From Actinophytocola sp044466355 (GTDB lineage: Bacteria > Actinomycetota > Actinomycetes > Mycobacteriales > Pseudonocardiaceae), in the NCBI RefSeq assembly GCF_044466355.1, contig NZ_JBITMQ010000026.1, forward strand, positions 1 to 64,000: DNA of 64,000 bases. Direction: 5' to 3'. The notes below the pieces were generated by a model. That model saw nothing but the letters and a program-made list of their open reading frames with translations, was not told where the DNA came from and ran no database searches. Below, in pieces: positions 51,436-60,662 of the stretch; the first letter of the stretch is position 1; every line of letters starts with the position of its first letter. Position numbers and translations under genes: made by a program.

Positions 51436-52125
51436 CTACTGTCCAGAACTGGACACATCGGCTTCGGCGAGCCGTGTGACGTCGACGACCTGGAGTTTCC
51501 CCCGGCCGACTCCGATGATGCCCGCCGCCTTCCACTCAGCCAGTACAGGAGTGACTGCAGAACGGGCGAGGCCGAGGGCGGACGCGAGCTCGACCTGGGA
51601 CATGGGGATGGTTGTCGGGGTCGAATGGTCAGGCCCGGCCGCCTCGACCAGCGCCTGGAGAAAGTCCGCGAGTCTGGCTGGCGTTGTATGGTGTGCAAGT
51701 TGCCAGGCATGGGCTGCGCTCGCGCGCAGCTTGCCGACGATGTATCTGTTCAGCTCTGAACCCACACCCAGCCGCTGAACGAGTCGAGTGAACGCGAGAT
51801 CCGACATTCTCGACGTGATGCCGGGTTCGATGGCTGTCACGTTCGCCATCCTTGGGAAACCTTCTCGTTCCGACATCTCGCCGACGAGGTCACCCGGACC
51901 ACGAATCCCGAGCACGAGGTCGCGGCCATCCGGTTCCGCGTAGATGACCTTCAGTCGTCCGGACAAGGACAACAGTATCCAGCCGCCGGGGTCTCCTTGG
52001 CGAAGCAGTAACTGCCCTGGTTCATGCCGGGCGCGCACCCCCTGCTGCACGAGCGTGGCCCAGACGTGGGCCGAGACGAGTGACCGGAAGCCACGTGGGT
52101 GACCAGGCTGCCTGAGGACGGACAT
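51436..52125 (-). CDS. Crp/Fnr-family regulator with cyclic-nucleotide-binding domain
   Basis: A 229-aa transcription factor. cNMP-binding beta-roll at ~15-125: HEPGQLLLRQGDPGGWILLS, LKVIYAEPDGRDLVLGIRGP, GDLVGEMSEREGFPRMANVT, the last containing the G-E-x-x-x-x phosphate-cassette position. Dimer helix ~128-160, Crp winged HTH ~165-220 (MSQVELASALGLARSAVTPV, LAEWKAAGIIGVGRGKLQVV). Start at the first ATG 52125; no strong Shine-Dalgarno. 60 bp upstream of the cyclase gene on the same strand, so it may both sense the product and control the operon. Confidence 0.88.
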   Translation of the reverse strand: MSVLRQPGHPRGFRSLVSAHVWATLVQQGVRARHEPGQLLLRQGDPGGWILLSLSGRLKVIYAEPDGRDLVLGIRGPGDLVGEMSEREGFPRMANVTAIEPGITSRMSDLAFTRLVQRLGVGSELNRYIVGKLRASAAHAWQLAHHTTPARLADFLQALVEAAGPDHSTPTTIPMSQVELASALGLARSAVTPVLAEWKAAGIIGVGRGKLQVVDVTRLAEADVSSSGQ

Positions 52126-52262
52126 GTATTCAGGTCTAGTCGTCGATCAGCCACGAGGAGTGAATACGCTGCACGATCACTCGAATGGAGGTGAAGGCCG
52201 ACGCTTCGGATCGCTCGGACGTGCCGGATCGGGGTCTATCCCATGATCGGCACCTCTCTGTG
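52126..52262. promoter_or_regulatory. Upstream region of the Crp-cyclase operon
   Basis: 137 bp between the Crp start and the end of the first IS110 transposase; the operon promoter must lie here unless the IS has replaced it. No clear Crp-type palindrome was found. Confidence 0.3.
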
Positions 52263-53334
52263 TCAAGCGGCTGGCGACAGAGAGGTAACCCGGTCTCGGA
52301 GCATGGTGCGGTAGACGGTGTCGGCCAGGCGGCGTTTGAGGCAGCGCAGGGCTTCTTTGTGACTCTTACCGGCTGCGCGTTTCCGCTGGTAGTAGGTGCG
52401 GCCACGGGTGTCGTAGCGGATCTGGGTGATCGCCATGACGTGGAGGGCGTAGTTGAGTTGGCGGTCACCGGCACGGGAGAGTCGATGCCGGACGACGTCT
52501 CCGGACGACACCTCGATGGGCGCTACTCCGCAGAATGAGGCGAACGCCGCCGGAGAGCGGAATCGGTGGATCGGGCCGGTGCGGGCCAGGATCTTCGCGG
52601 CAAGCAGGTCGCCCACGCCGACCAGAGCGGTGAGACTGGTTGCGGACCCGGCGACTGCTGTGGCGATCGACTCGGTGGCCGCCGTGACGCGCCGATCGAG
52701 CCGACGCAGTTCGGTCAGCAGTTCGACGGCGAGTTGGCGCAACGTGCGGCGCAGCGGGTCTTCGGGGGCGGCTGCGCCGCAGCGCCTCGGTTGCGGTGTC
52801 GGCGCTGAGGCCGCGAGGCAGCCCGGACGGGACGAGCTTGACCAGCAGGGCGTGGAGCCGGTTGATCGTCTGGGTGCGGGGGCGGACCAGGTCGTCGCGG
52901 TGCTCGGTCAACGCCCGCAGTGCGGCGATCTGCTCATCGATTTCCACGGTGCGCAATGACGCACCCGACCAGGCGGCCACGCCCACCGAGAGGGCGTCGA
53001 CCTCGTCGGTCTTGCGGCCATGTCCGGTGGAGAGCAAACGGACGCGGCGGGCGAGCTTGGTCGGTGCTTCCGTGACCGCGATCCTGTCGGCCAACAGGCG
53101 ATCGGTCAACGGTGCACCCAACCCGACGGCACCCTCAATCGCCCACCGCGCCTGGGACCAACGGGCCGCGAAACGCCGCAATTGGCGGTACCCGGCGCGG
53201 TTGACCTCAACCCGGACCGATGCCACCGCCACCAACTCGGCATCGACAGCTACGGCAGTCCAAGACGCCTTGTGCGGATCGACCGCGATGATGACCCGAT
53301 CCGAGGTAGGCGAATTCTTCGATGCAGACGCCAA
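52263..53334 (-). mobile_element. IS110-family transposase, inactivated by a frameshift
   Basis: The DEDD part (~1-170) begins at TTG 53334 (GGAG upstream): VIIAVDPHKASWTAVAVD, RWAIEGAVGLGAPLTDR, GHGRKTDEVDALSVGVAAW. After DTATEALRR (near 52760) the frame changes by one base and continues as the C-terminal Tnp20 part: LTALVGVGDLLAAKILARTG, FASFCGVAPIEVSSGDVVRH, AGDRQLNYALHVMAITQIRY, stop at 52263. IS110 elements have no terminal inverted repeats, so the ends cannot be fixed by eye. Confidence 0.9.
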
Positions 53335-53641
53335 TGTGGAGACTCCTCAACCAGTTGGGCGACAAGGGGTCCGGTGAGGAGGGCAGACCAACTTCGGGCG
53401 ATGCAGACCTCTCTCGAGCCACTCCTACCGGAGCGGCCACGGTCGGGACGCATGCCGATCGACGGTCAGCCTCCAAGGGCGACAGGTGTTTCCCGAGCGA
53501 CCCCAACCGCGGCCTGGATGATCATGGCTGCAGACCACGGTCATCTGCCCAAGATCCAACAAGTTGGTGTTTCCGGCGTTGTTGACGCTTCTATGTTTGT
53601 CAACTTGATGGATCGTGCTTGCTGATGTTGGTCTGGTCGTG
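53335..53641. other. Spacer between two IS110 elements
   Basis: About 300 bp with no supported gene. It should contain the non-coding left end of one IS110 and the right end (and bridge-RNA-type non-coding region) of the other; the boundary could not be located. Confidence 0.3.
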
Positions 53642-54694
53642 TCAGGCGGACGTCATGGCAGTGCTGAGGGTGCGGTAGAGCTGTCGGGTGATGTAGCGCT
53701 TGAGGCAGCGGCGGATTTCGCGGGATGTCCTGCCTTGGGCGGTGCGGCGAGCGACGTAGGCGCGGGTGGTCGGGCAGCAGCGCATGCGGGTCATGGCGAT
53801 CGTGTGGATGGCGCTGTTGAGTGCTCGGTCGCCGCCGCGGTTGAGTCGGTGACGAACGGTGCGGCCGCTGCTGGCCTCGATGGGGTTGGTGCCGGCCAGG
53901 GCGGCGAATGCCGCGTCGTTTCGGCAGCGTTCGGGGTGGGAGAAACTGACGATGACCTGGGCTGCACAGACTGGTCCGATACCGGGCTGATTAGTGAGCC
54001 CGGGCGCGACGTCGTCGACGATGGCCTGGAGTTGGCTGTGGTTGGCTTTCAGGTCGCGGCGGCCGGCACGTAGAGCCAGGGCGAGGCGGCGGATCTCTGC
54101 CTGCCTGATGACCTGATCGCGGGTGGCGCCGTCGGCTGTTGTGCGGCGGGGCAGGTCGGCCAGCGTGGCGTCATTGAGCCGACCGCGGGCCAGTTCACGG
54201 TCGTAGTCGTCGCCGTCGCGTAGCAGTGCACGCAGCCGATTGGTCTGCCCCGTGAGTGTTGTGGTGAGTTCGCTGCGAGCGCACAGCAGGATCCGCAGGG
54301 CCTCGCGGTCACCGTCAGCGCGTGGGGTGGGCAGTCGGTCGGCGGGCAGTTGCAGCGCGGTCAACACGGCCAGGTGCGCGTCGATCGGGTCAGATTTTCC
54401 TTTGCCACGACGCGCTTTTCGGTTGGGTTGCTCGCACTCGACAACCAGGATCCCAGTAGCGGTCAGGGCACGGGCGAGCCCGGCACCGTAGCTGCGGGTG
54501 CCCTCGATCGAGGCGACCCACCGCGGACCGGGAGCGTGTTCGCCGATCCAGGCGAGCAACTGTGCGTAGCCGCTGCTGGTGTTGCGGATCGAGCATGTCG
54601 CGATCGAGGTGCCGGTGGGATGCGCGATCTCCACCTGATGGGCGTCGCGATGGGTGTCAACACCAATGACGGCGTCAACGATGTCTGCAAGCAT
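53642..54694 (-). CDS. IS110-family transposase, intact
   Basis: A 350-aa DEDD transposase. Catalytic residues: Asp in AVIGVDTHRDAHQVEIA, Glu in WVASIEGTRSYGAGLAR, Asp-x-x-Asp in GKGKSDPIDAHLAVLTALQL. Helical middle (LRALLRDGDDYDRELARGRL) and C-terminal Tnp20 domain with the Ser nucleophile region FAALAGTNPIEASSGRTVRH, LNRGGDRALNSAIHTIAMTR. ATG 54694 (MLADIVDAV) preferred; a start 11 codons earlier is possible. Different from the first IS110 copy in sequence, so not a recent duplication. Confidence 0.9.
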   Translation of the reverse strand: MLADIVDAVIGVDTHRDAHQVEIAHPTGTSIATCSIRNTSSGYAQLLAWIGEHAPGPRWVASIEGTRSYGAGLARALTATGILVVECEQPNRKARRGKGKSDPIDAHLAVLTALQLPADRLPTPRADGDREALRILLCARSELTTTLTGQTNRLRALLRDGDDYDRELARGRLNDATLADLPRRTTADGATRDQVIRQAEIRRLALALRAGRRDLKANHSQLQAIVDDVAPGLTNQPGIGPVCAAQVIVSFSHPERCRNDAAFAALAGTNPIEASSGRTVRHRLNRGGDRALNSAIHTIAMTRMRCCPTTRAYVARRTAQGRTSREIRRCLKRYITRQLYRTLSTAMTSA

Positions 54695-55232
54695 GGGCAC
54701 GGGCCTGGTCCTTCCGGATCGGGTCAACGGTCGGCACCGGCCTGAGTGAGAGTCACCAGTGGCACATCTGTGACGGGGTCACGCCAAGAGGCGGACAGGC
54801 TTCTGATCAGGCCAACCGGTGGGCCAGGCCGGTGCCGGCAACCACGGTGGACAGGTCAACAACAGGGCACGCCGAGACAGCCAAATCAGTAGTGAGTCAC
54901 ACCGGGTCACCGGCGCCGATCCTGGCAGCGGACCAGACCGGAACCGCTGCACGACACACTCACAGATCAGTAGGTCTCGGCTCCCGGCCAGCGGTCACCG
55001 AAGGTGATGGCGAATGCGTTGACGACGGGCGGTGGGAGGAGGCCTACGACCGGCGCTTGGGCGAGAGTTCCGCCTCCGCGTCCTACTCATGGCGAACCAC
55101 TACACAGTGCAGTACGGACACCCAGTGGAGGAGTCCTGGCGTTTGTGTAGGGCGAGCACGACTTGGATGTGCTCGACTTCGGCGCGCGTCGCGGACGTCC
55201 ACCAGCGTGAAGGCTCGTCCGCGGCGGGGCGT
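54695..55232. other. Gene-free stretch, IS110 upstream region and debris
   Basis: About 540 bp. The first part is the upstream (non-coding end) region of the IS110 element. Further on only scattered protein-like text (EVEHIQVVLALHKRQ on the minus strand) is seen. No gene is supported. Confidence 0.3.
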
Positions 55233-55860
55233 TCAGAGCGGTGTGCCGGTGAGGTCGATGCTGGTGGCGATGCGCCATGGCGTGAGTTCCAGCGTGGTGG
55301 TCCGCCAGGTACCGGCGGGTGTTGCCCAGGAGACCTGGAAGTAGGTGCGGTCCGGTGGTGACGAGACGACCTGGATGCCGTCGGTGGTCCAGCGGCCTCG
55401 TCGTCCCGGTCCGGGCCGCGCAGTGCCTTCTGTGTCCCGTCGACGAAGAGGACCAGCAGCCGCCCGTCCGCGGCGACGACCGCGTTTGGTGTTGTCCGGT
55501 GACCAGGCCAATGTGGTGTCGATGACGATGCCGGTCGGTCCGGAGAGCGTGGTCGAATGGCGCAGGTCACCGGTGCGGACGTCCCACAGCCATGCCACGC
55601 CATCGCCGGTGGTGGTCGTTGGCTGCCAGGTGTTCGCCGTTCGGCGACCAGTAGAGCTCCTGCGCCGCGTACAAGCCGGTCTTGAAGGGCGCCGCGGGCT
55701 TGCCTCCGGTCCCAGCACCAGGACGTCCTCCGTCAGGGAGTCAGTGACGGCCAGCTGCTTCCCGGTCGGGGGACCACCGCTCCGTCTCGGCTTTGACCGG
55801 TTCGTACTGGTCCTCTCACTCCAGGCGGTCCGTGGCCAGCCGCCACACCGGCGAAGCCCC
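55233..55860 (-). pseudogene. WD40-repeat gene remnant
   Basis: Pieces of WD40 blades in changing frames: ERWSPDREAAGRH, LYAAQELYWSPNGEHLAAN, DGVAWLWDVRTGDLRHS, GIVIDTTLAWSPDNTK, AVVAADGRLLVLFVDGTQKA, DGIQVVSSPPDRTYFQVSW, and the end RTTTLELTPWRIATSIDLTG. At least three frameshifts. It directly follows the CHAT gene on the same strand and was probably the third gene of that module. Confidence 0.7.
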
Positions 55861-55874
55861 GCCGCGGCTGACCG

Positions 55875-57998
55875 TCACAGCAGACCGAACAGGCCCAGCC
55901 CCGCCGCTCGTGGCCGCACGTCCTCGTCCAGGGCGGTGAATGCCTGACGGAACGCCGTCGGCAACGGCGTGCCGGTGAAGGTTCGTTCGTAGGTGTCGGC
56001 CAGCAGGGCACCCGCGACGCGGTCGTCGACGTCCCACAGGCCGCCGATCACCGTGGACGCGCCGGCGACCAGGCAGCCCACCGACGCCGTGGTGGTGTCC
56101 CGGGACAGCGGGGCGCGGGCCGACCAGCAGCAGCCGAGCACCACCACCGGCGGGAGCCGCATCGACAGCAACGCGGCGGGCGACTGGGTGCCGTCCGGCA
56201 CCATCATCCGGTACTCGAGGCCGTCGCCGCTGCTGCCGTGCACGGCGACGGTCAGCAGGTCGACCTCGTCCTCGATCAGGCACTGTCCGAGCTCGTCGAT
56301 TGAGTGAACCCGGCGGAAGTCGATGACACCGCGGTCGGCGAGGTCCGACAGCGCGGTCAGCTCCAGTGTCGCGCCCTCCAGGGACTCGTCAAAGACGCCG
56401 ACGACCCGGGGGTGTGCCGACAGCGACGGCGGCCGCATGCGGCGGGCCGCCGCGACGGACGGGACCACCGCCAGCTCGGCCACGTCACCGGGAGCGAGCC
56501 GTGGCCAGGGCAGCTGCCAGGCGTTGGTGTCCGGGACGACCAGCACGCGACGGCATGACGCCGGGAGGTCCGCGAACAGGTCGCCGGACAGCGTGGTGAG
56601 ATCGGCGCGGTTCTCCGACGGGCGCCCGATCATCTCGAACACGGTCGGGCCGATGTGGACCCGGCGGGTCCGGACCTCGGTCGCGCCGGGCGGCACGGTG
56701 CACACCATCGCCGTGGGGCCGTCGTCGGTGTCGATCAGGTGCGTCCAGACGACCGCTGTGTCCAGGAAGGGCACGTCCTCGGCGGTGGTCAGTTCCGGTG
56801 TCCTCCTGAGGAAGTCGACGAGTGTGAGATCCGCGGCCGCCGTCGTGCCCGCCACCGGTCTGTGCTCCCGGTGGTCGACGGCCACCCCGGTGCGGAACTC
56901 GCCGATGAGGTCGGCGACGCACACGGCGGCCGGTCCGCGCGGGTCCACCTCGAACGCCTTGCCGAGTAACCAGATGAGCAGCATGTCCGTCTCGGGCCGC
57001 GACCGCGCCAGCGCCACGTTGTCCGCCGCCAGCCGCCGCGCGCACGCCAGCAGCGACGGCCCGTCCTCGAGGTGACCGGCTTCGAGACGGGCTCCTTCCG
57101 AGACCACCCGGAAGGTCGCCCGGAGGTGGTCCGAGTTCGGTGTCCTGGTCAGCTCGTCGTAGTAGTCGGCGGCGGCGGCCCAGTCACGGCGGTCCATCGC
57201 GGCCGCGGCCCGGTCCTCGAGCGCCGCGTCGCCGTACTCGCCAGAGCCACGCAGGTCACGGTTGGCCCGTTCCCTGTCCCACTGCGCGTTGGCCGCCGCA
57301 TAGGCCGGATCCTTGCGCGTCATCCGGGACACGAGCCGGCCGGCCGTCGTCATCGACGCCTCGCAGTCGTCCATGCGTCCCGCCGCCTTGCTGAGCTGGC
57401 CCTCGAACATTGCGTGAATGGCCTGGTAGCCGGTCGAGAGCGGGATCGTCGCGAACCGGTCGACCACCCGCTGCAGCAGCGGCAGGTTCCCGGCGGCGAA
57501 CGTGGCCTTCGCGGCCGCGGTGAGCACCGCACCCCGGTCGACCCGCCGCGAGAGCAGGTCGAACTCGACGAGCAGCGCGCGGATGACCGCGTCGGGGACC
57601 CGTTGCGGCAGCTGGTGGAACCGGACGGACGCGCACGCGGACAGCAGGTAGAACACGCACAGGTCCGGTGCGGCGGGCTTCAGCTCGGCGGCGAGGCTCC
57701 GCGTCCGGTGTGCCTCGTTGTCGTAGCCCCTGTCGGCGAAGTGCCGAACCACCTCAGCGAGCAGGCTCGACGAGATCACCCGGAAGAGTGTCGAGGACGC
57801 CGGCCGGTCCGCGACATGCTCGGCGAGGGTCTTCTCGATGTGCGACAGGGCATCCACGAACACCGGCTCGCGGTCGGCGACCTCGAACAGCCGGGCGACG
57901 ACCTTCAGATCGTCGACGTCCGCCTCGTCCAGCGCGTCGATCGTCGTCAGGTCGGTGCGGGCGACCGCCTGCCTCGAGAGCCAGCCGAGGAAGCTCAT
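55875..57998 (-). CDS. CHAT-domain (caspase-like) protease with TPR-like helices
   Basis: A 707-aa protein. Residues ~1-400 are helical repeats (LFEVADREPVFVDALSHIEK, AEVVRHFADRGYDNEAHRTR, AMDRRDWAAAADYYDELTR). The CHAT cysteine-protease domain occupies ~440-707: RVLVVPDTNAWQLPWPRLAP, catalytic His587 in LLTVAVHGSSGDGLEYRM, catalytic Cys624 in PVVVLGCCWSARAPLSRDT, then VGCLVAGASTVIGGLWDVDD. Both dyad residues are present, so it should be active. ATG 57998 overlaps the preceding stop (ATGA); the longer frame upstream is antisense-like. CHAT proteases act as death effectors in several bacterial conflict systems (known for the family; inferred here). Confidence 0.88.
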   Translation of the reverse strand: MSFLGWLSRQAVARTDLTTIDALDEADVDDLKVVARLFEVADREPVFVDALSHIEKTLAEHVADRPASSTLFRVISSSLLAEVVRHFADRGYDNEAHRTRSLAAELKPAAPDLCVFYLLSACASVRFHQLPQRVPDAVIRALLVEFDLLSRRVDRGAVLTAAAKATFAAGNLPLLQRVVDRFATIPLSTGYQAIHAMFEGQLSKAAGRMDDCEASMTTAGRLVSRMTRKDPAYAAANAQWDRERANRDLRGSGEYGDAALEDRAAAAMDRRDWAAAADYYDELTRTPNSDHLRATFRVVSEGARLEAGHLEDGPSLLACARRLAADNVALARSRPETDMLLIWLLGKAFEVDPRGPAAVCVADLIGEFRTGVAVDHREHRPVAGTTAAADLTLVDFLRRTPELTTAEDVPFLDTAVVWTHLIDTDDGPTAMVCTVPPGATEVRTRRVHIGPTVFEMIGRPSENRADLTTLSGDLFADLPASCRRVLVVPDTNAWQLPWPRLAPGDVAELAVVPSVAAARRMRPPSLSAHPRVVGVFDESLEGATLELTALSDLADRGVIDFRRVHSIDELGQCLIEDEVDLLTVAVHGSSGDGLEYRMMVPDGTQSPAALLSMRLPPVVVLGCCWSARAPLSRDTTTASVGCLVAGASTVIGGLWDVDDRVAGALLADTYERTFTGTPLPTAFRQAFTALDEDVRPRAAGLGLFGLL

Positions 57999-58354
57999 TC
58001 CGCCAGGTCCTTGTTGAAGATCGTCCTGCGCAGCAGCCGTTCGATCTGCGCGGTCGAGGTGTCCGGCGTGATCGGGATGCGCAGCTGACCGTAGGGGCCC
58101 TTGGCCTCCATGTAGTACGGAGCCGAGGAGTTCTCCCGCTTGCGCACGGCCAGCGTCCTGCACTTGTCGGCGAAGTAGGCGACCGTCTGTGGGATCTGGA
58201 GCAGGGACACCGTGGTCGCGCCCCCGGTCGCGAACGACGCGATGACCTCCCAGGCACCGCTTCGCCGGCCGGTGGCCGGCTGTGCGTGGCCGTCCGCCAC
58301 CAACAACGTCGCGAGTTCCTCTGGCACCACGATGTCGATCGACGGCCGGCTCAT
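57995..58354 (-). CDS. Small constant-component-like partner of the CHAT protease
   Basis: A 119-aa protein: beta start SRPSIDIVVPEELATLLVAD, SGAWEVIASFATGGATTVSL, a moderately hydrophobic helix (TTVSLLQIPQTVAYFADK), then a hairpin APYYMEAKGPYGQLRIPITP and final helix STAQIERLLRRTIF. The layout recalls the small effector-associated constant component (EACC) proteins described next to caspase/NTPase effectors in actinobacterial conflict systems; recalled, not checked. ATG 58354 has GGGGAG four to five bases upstream; a frame continuing 14 codons further is less likely. Translationally coupled to the CHAT gene. Confidence 0.75.
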   Translation of the reverse strand: MSRPSIDIVVPEELATLLVADGHAQPATGRRSGAWEVIASFATGGATTVSLLQIPQTVAYFADKCRTLAVRKRENSSAPYYMEAKGPYGQLRIPITPDTSTAQIERLLRRTIFNKDLAE

Positions 58355-58462
58355 GAAGCTCCCCACATCACCAGGAATCACGGTCGAGTCGACCATCGCA
58401 CCGGGTACGGCCGCCGTTACCGGTTGACCTTGCCCCTTGGGAAAGCCACACGATGCGGCGTC
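58355..58462. promoter_or_regulatory. Divergent promoter region
   Basis: 108 bp between the CHAT module and the MFS remnant. It must hold the CHAT-module promoter; no boxes were recognised. Confidence 0.25.
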
Positions 58463-59508
58463 ATGTGGGTTCCTCCGTCCGGGCCGCCGCGGCGGCTCGC
58501 GTTCCTCGTTCTCGTCGACTCCGTGGAGACGGGGTTGTTCCTCACTGTCTCGGCGTTGTTCCTCACCCGGGTGGCCGGGTTGCCGGTGTCGCGGGCGGCG
58601 CTCGGCCTGTCGTTCGCGGGTTCGCCGCGCGCCTGGCCGCGATTCCGCTCGGAGTGGCGGGCGACCGGTTCGGTGTTCGTCGGGTGTGGACGGTGTTGCT
58701 CGTCGTCCTCGCGGTCGCGTTCGCCGTTTACCCCTTCATACGGTCATTTCCTGCGCTGCTCGCGGTCATGGTCGTCGTGGCGGTGGCCGAGGTCTCCGCC
58801 GTCCGCGGCGCCTACCTCGCCGGCGTCGCGGGCCCCGATCTCCGGGTACGAGGCCGTCACCAACGTGGGGTTCGCCGTCGGGGCCGCGGGTGCTGGCGTG
58901 GTGCTGCAGGTCGACGTGCCCGCCGGGTACATGGCGCTGCTGCTCGTCAACTCGGCGTCGTTCGCCGCCGGTGTGGTGGTGTTGCTGACCATGCCGGACG
59001 TCGCTGCGTCCAGCCGGAGCATCGTGCTGACCGACCGCCGCTACCTGCTGGTCTGTGTGCTCATTACGTACTACGCGCTGCCGACCGTGGCGTTGCCTCT
59101 GTGGATCGTGCACCGCACCGAGGCCCCGGCCTGGACGATCGGCGCACTGACGATCCTCAACACGGTTCTCGTCGTGCTCCTGCAGGTCCGGGCCAGCCGC
59201 GGCTCGGAGACCGTGCCCGGCGCCGCCCGCCGCGATCCGCCGTTCGGGCGGGCTGCTGGTGGCGTGCCTGCTGTTCGCCGTCAGCGGGCACGTGGTCGCG
59301 CTCGTCGCCAGCGTCGTGGTGTTCACCTTCGCCGAGATGCTGCACTCGGCGGAGCCCGGACATCATCGACACCGACGTGGTCGATCGCGTCGCGGAACAC
59401 CTGAGCGTCGGTTTGGACTACGCCGACGCCAGCGTCGTGCGTTGGGAACCGCTCACCGATGCCCAACTCGCCGGGTGGGCCGGCACCACCACGCTTACTC
59501 ACGGTTGA
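58463..59508 (+). pseudogene. MFS transporter, multiply frameshifted
   Basis: Starts well at ATG 58463 (LAFLVLVDSVETGLFLTVSA, LFLTRVAGLPVSRAALGLSF), shifts frame near 58620 (AAIPLGVAGDRFGVRRVWTV, ALLAVMVVVAVAEVSAVRGA), returns near 58840 (GYEAVTNVGFAVGAAGAGVV, LLVCVLITYYALPTVALPLW), shifts near 59240 (LLVACLLFAVSGHVVALVAS) and again near 59355 (IIDTDVVDRVAEHLSVGLDY). The motif GDRFGVRR is the MFS loop 2-3 signature. The final WEPLTDAQLAGWAG tail may belong to another gene. At least four frame changes, so inactive. Confidence 0.85.
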
Positions 59509-59706
59509 GTGCAGTTGAACGACGGTTGGAGGAGTTCTACTGTGTCAACGTAGATCAAGAAGTGCGCTGACCTGCGGGAATATGGCTCTGGCAGGTCGGC
59601 GTACGTCTGTTCAGAGCGTCTGAGCGCAGCTCACCGTCGTTCGATGGTCTATCTGGCTCCCAGCTTGCTCCCACAGCCCGCTCCCACGTGCTCCCTCGGT
59701 GACCCC
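59502..59706. repeat. Direct repeat, copy 1 (att-like)
   Basis: About 200 bp that recur at 60663-60866 in the same orientation at high but imperfect identity. A core of 44 bases (59533-59576) is identical in both copies. Near the right end are repeated GCTCCCA units. The core resembles the sequence beside the tRNA-Val half at 47.05 kb. Copy 1 overlaps the end of the MFS remnant. Confidence 0.85.
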
Positions 59707-59758
59707 GGTTGCGGCCGCTCAGCGGCATGAGAGGACGTTGTGTTCGGCCACACTTGCC

Positions 59759-60466
59759 CTAGGGCGTTGCGTGTGGCGCGCACTGTTCTTCTGCGCGGGC
59801 GAGCCAGGTCAAGTACCAGCGGTCGAACGTGATGCGGCCGTCGTCGTCTGTTTGTGGGGAGATGGGACCGTCGGCGGCTCGGCCGTCGAACCAGATGTGG
59901 CCGGCGTCCGGGCCGTTGACCACGAGCAGGTCGTAGTAGCCGCATCCCTGGTGGGCTAGCGGGATGGTGCCATGGGTGTCTGTCTCTTCCCGTTCCTGCA
60001 ACGTCTGCACCAGTTCCGCGCGCTGGCGCTCGGCCTCGGCGTGAGCGGCTGGGGTGTCGAACTGCCCTGCCTCGAGTTCGGGCACCGAGTCGGGCAGGAC
60101 AGGCTGGAACGCGTCCCGATGGGGGAACACCGTTCGCAGGTTGAGCCGTTCCGGCCCTCGCCAAGGGTCGCCGACCCAGTGCGCGATCCCGTCAGTCACT
60201 CCGAAACCGAGCAGTCCGTAGTTCGGGCCGGCCCCGGCGGCAGCCACCTCGGTCAGGAAACTCCGATACTGGATCGGTAACGTCACTCCGGCTCGTGCTT
60301 CCCAGCCACGGAGTTGCTCCTCCGCCAGCGGCGCCGCCAGCGCGAAGCCGTGGTCGGACGCACCGAATATCTTGGACGCACCGCGCCGGCCGGCCAGTAC
60401 CTCGACTCGCTCCCGCACTCCCGCCCACAACCCACCCACGTCCTTGAGCGTACCGACCTCGAACAT
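59759..60466 (-). CDS. SMI1/KNR4 (SUKH)-family protein
   Basis: About 235 aa. SUKH fold: LAAPLAEEQLRGWEARAGVT, LPIQYRSFLTEVAAAGAGPN, YGLLGFGVTDGIAHWVGDP, and a C-terminal TIPLAHQGCGYYDLLVVNGP, HIWFDGRAADGPISP. SUKH proteins are common immunity proteins against polymorphic toxins and also occur as house-keeping regulators. Here it stands alone between two direct repeats with no toxin gene beside it. Start ATG 60466 (MFEVGTLKDVGG) chosen; ATG 60496 and GTG 60517 are alternatives, and none has a good Shine-Dalgarno. Confidence 0.8.
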   Translation of the reverse strand: MFEVGTLKDVGGLWAGVRERVEVLAGRRGASKIFGASDHGFALAAPLAEEQLRGWEARAGVTLPIQYRSFLTEVAAAGAGPNYGLLGFGVTDGIAHWVGDPWRGPERLNLRTVFPHRDAFQPVLPDSVPELEAGQFDTPAAHAEAERQRAELVQTLQEREETDTHGTIPLAHQGCGYYDLLVVNGPDAGHIWFDGRAADGPISPQTDDDGRITFDRWYLTWLARAEEQCAPHATP

Positions 60467-60631
60467 CGAAATATCGGTGCGCTCGCTCGTCGGCATGAGC
60501 GTGTGTTGCGGGGCCACTCGTGGTCGTCGCGCGCTGTGCGCTGTTGATCGGTCGCTGTCAGCCTCGCGTCGAGGCGATCTCTACCGAGGAACGTCAATAG
60601 TAGTCGAGCTGTGAAGGGTGGATCGGCAGGT

Positions 60632-60660
60632 GCAGTTCAGCGCTCTGAACTGCGGTTTTT
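60632..60660 (+). terminator. Classical Rho-independent terminator
   Basis: Stem GCAGTTCAG/CTGAACTGC (9 bp) with a CGCT loop, followed by GGTTTTT. The T-run defines plus-strand orientation, although no intact plus-strand gene lies directly to its left. It would shield the fusion recombinase gene from read-through. Unusual for this GC-rich window and probably acquired with the island. Confidence 0.85.
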
Positions 60661-60662
60661 CG

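Noticed and set aside
57668..58462. An N-terminal extension of the MFS gene
   Set aside because: This part is antisense to the CHAT and small partner genes and lacks hydrophobic helices.
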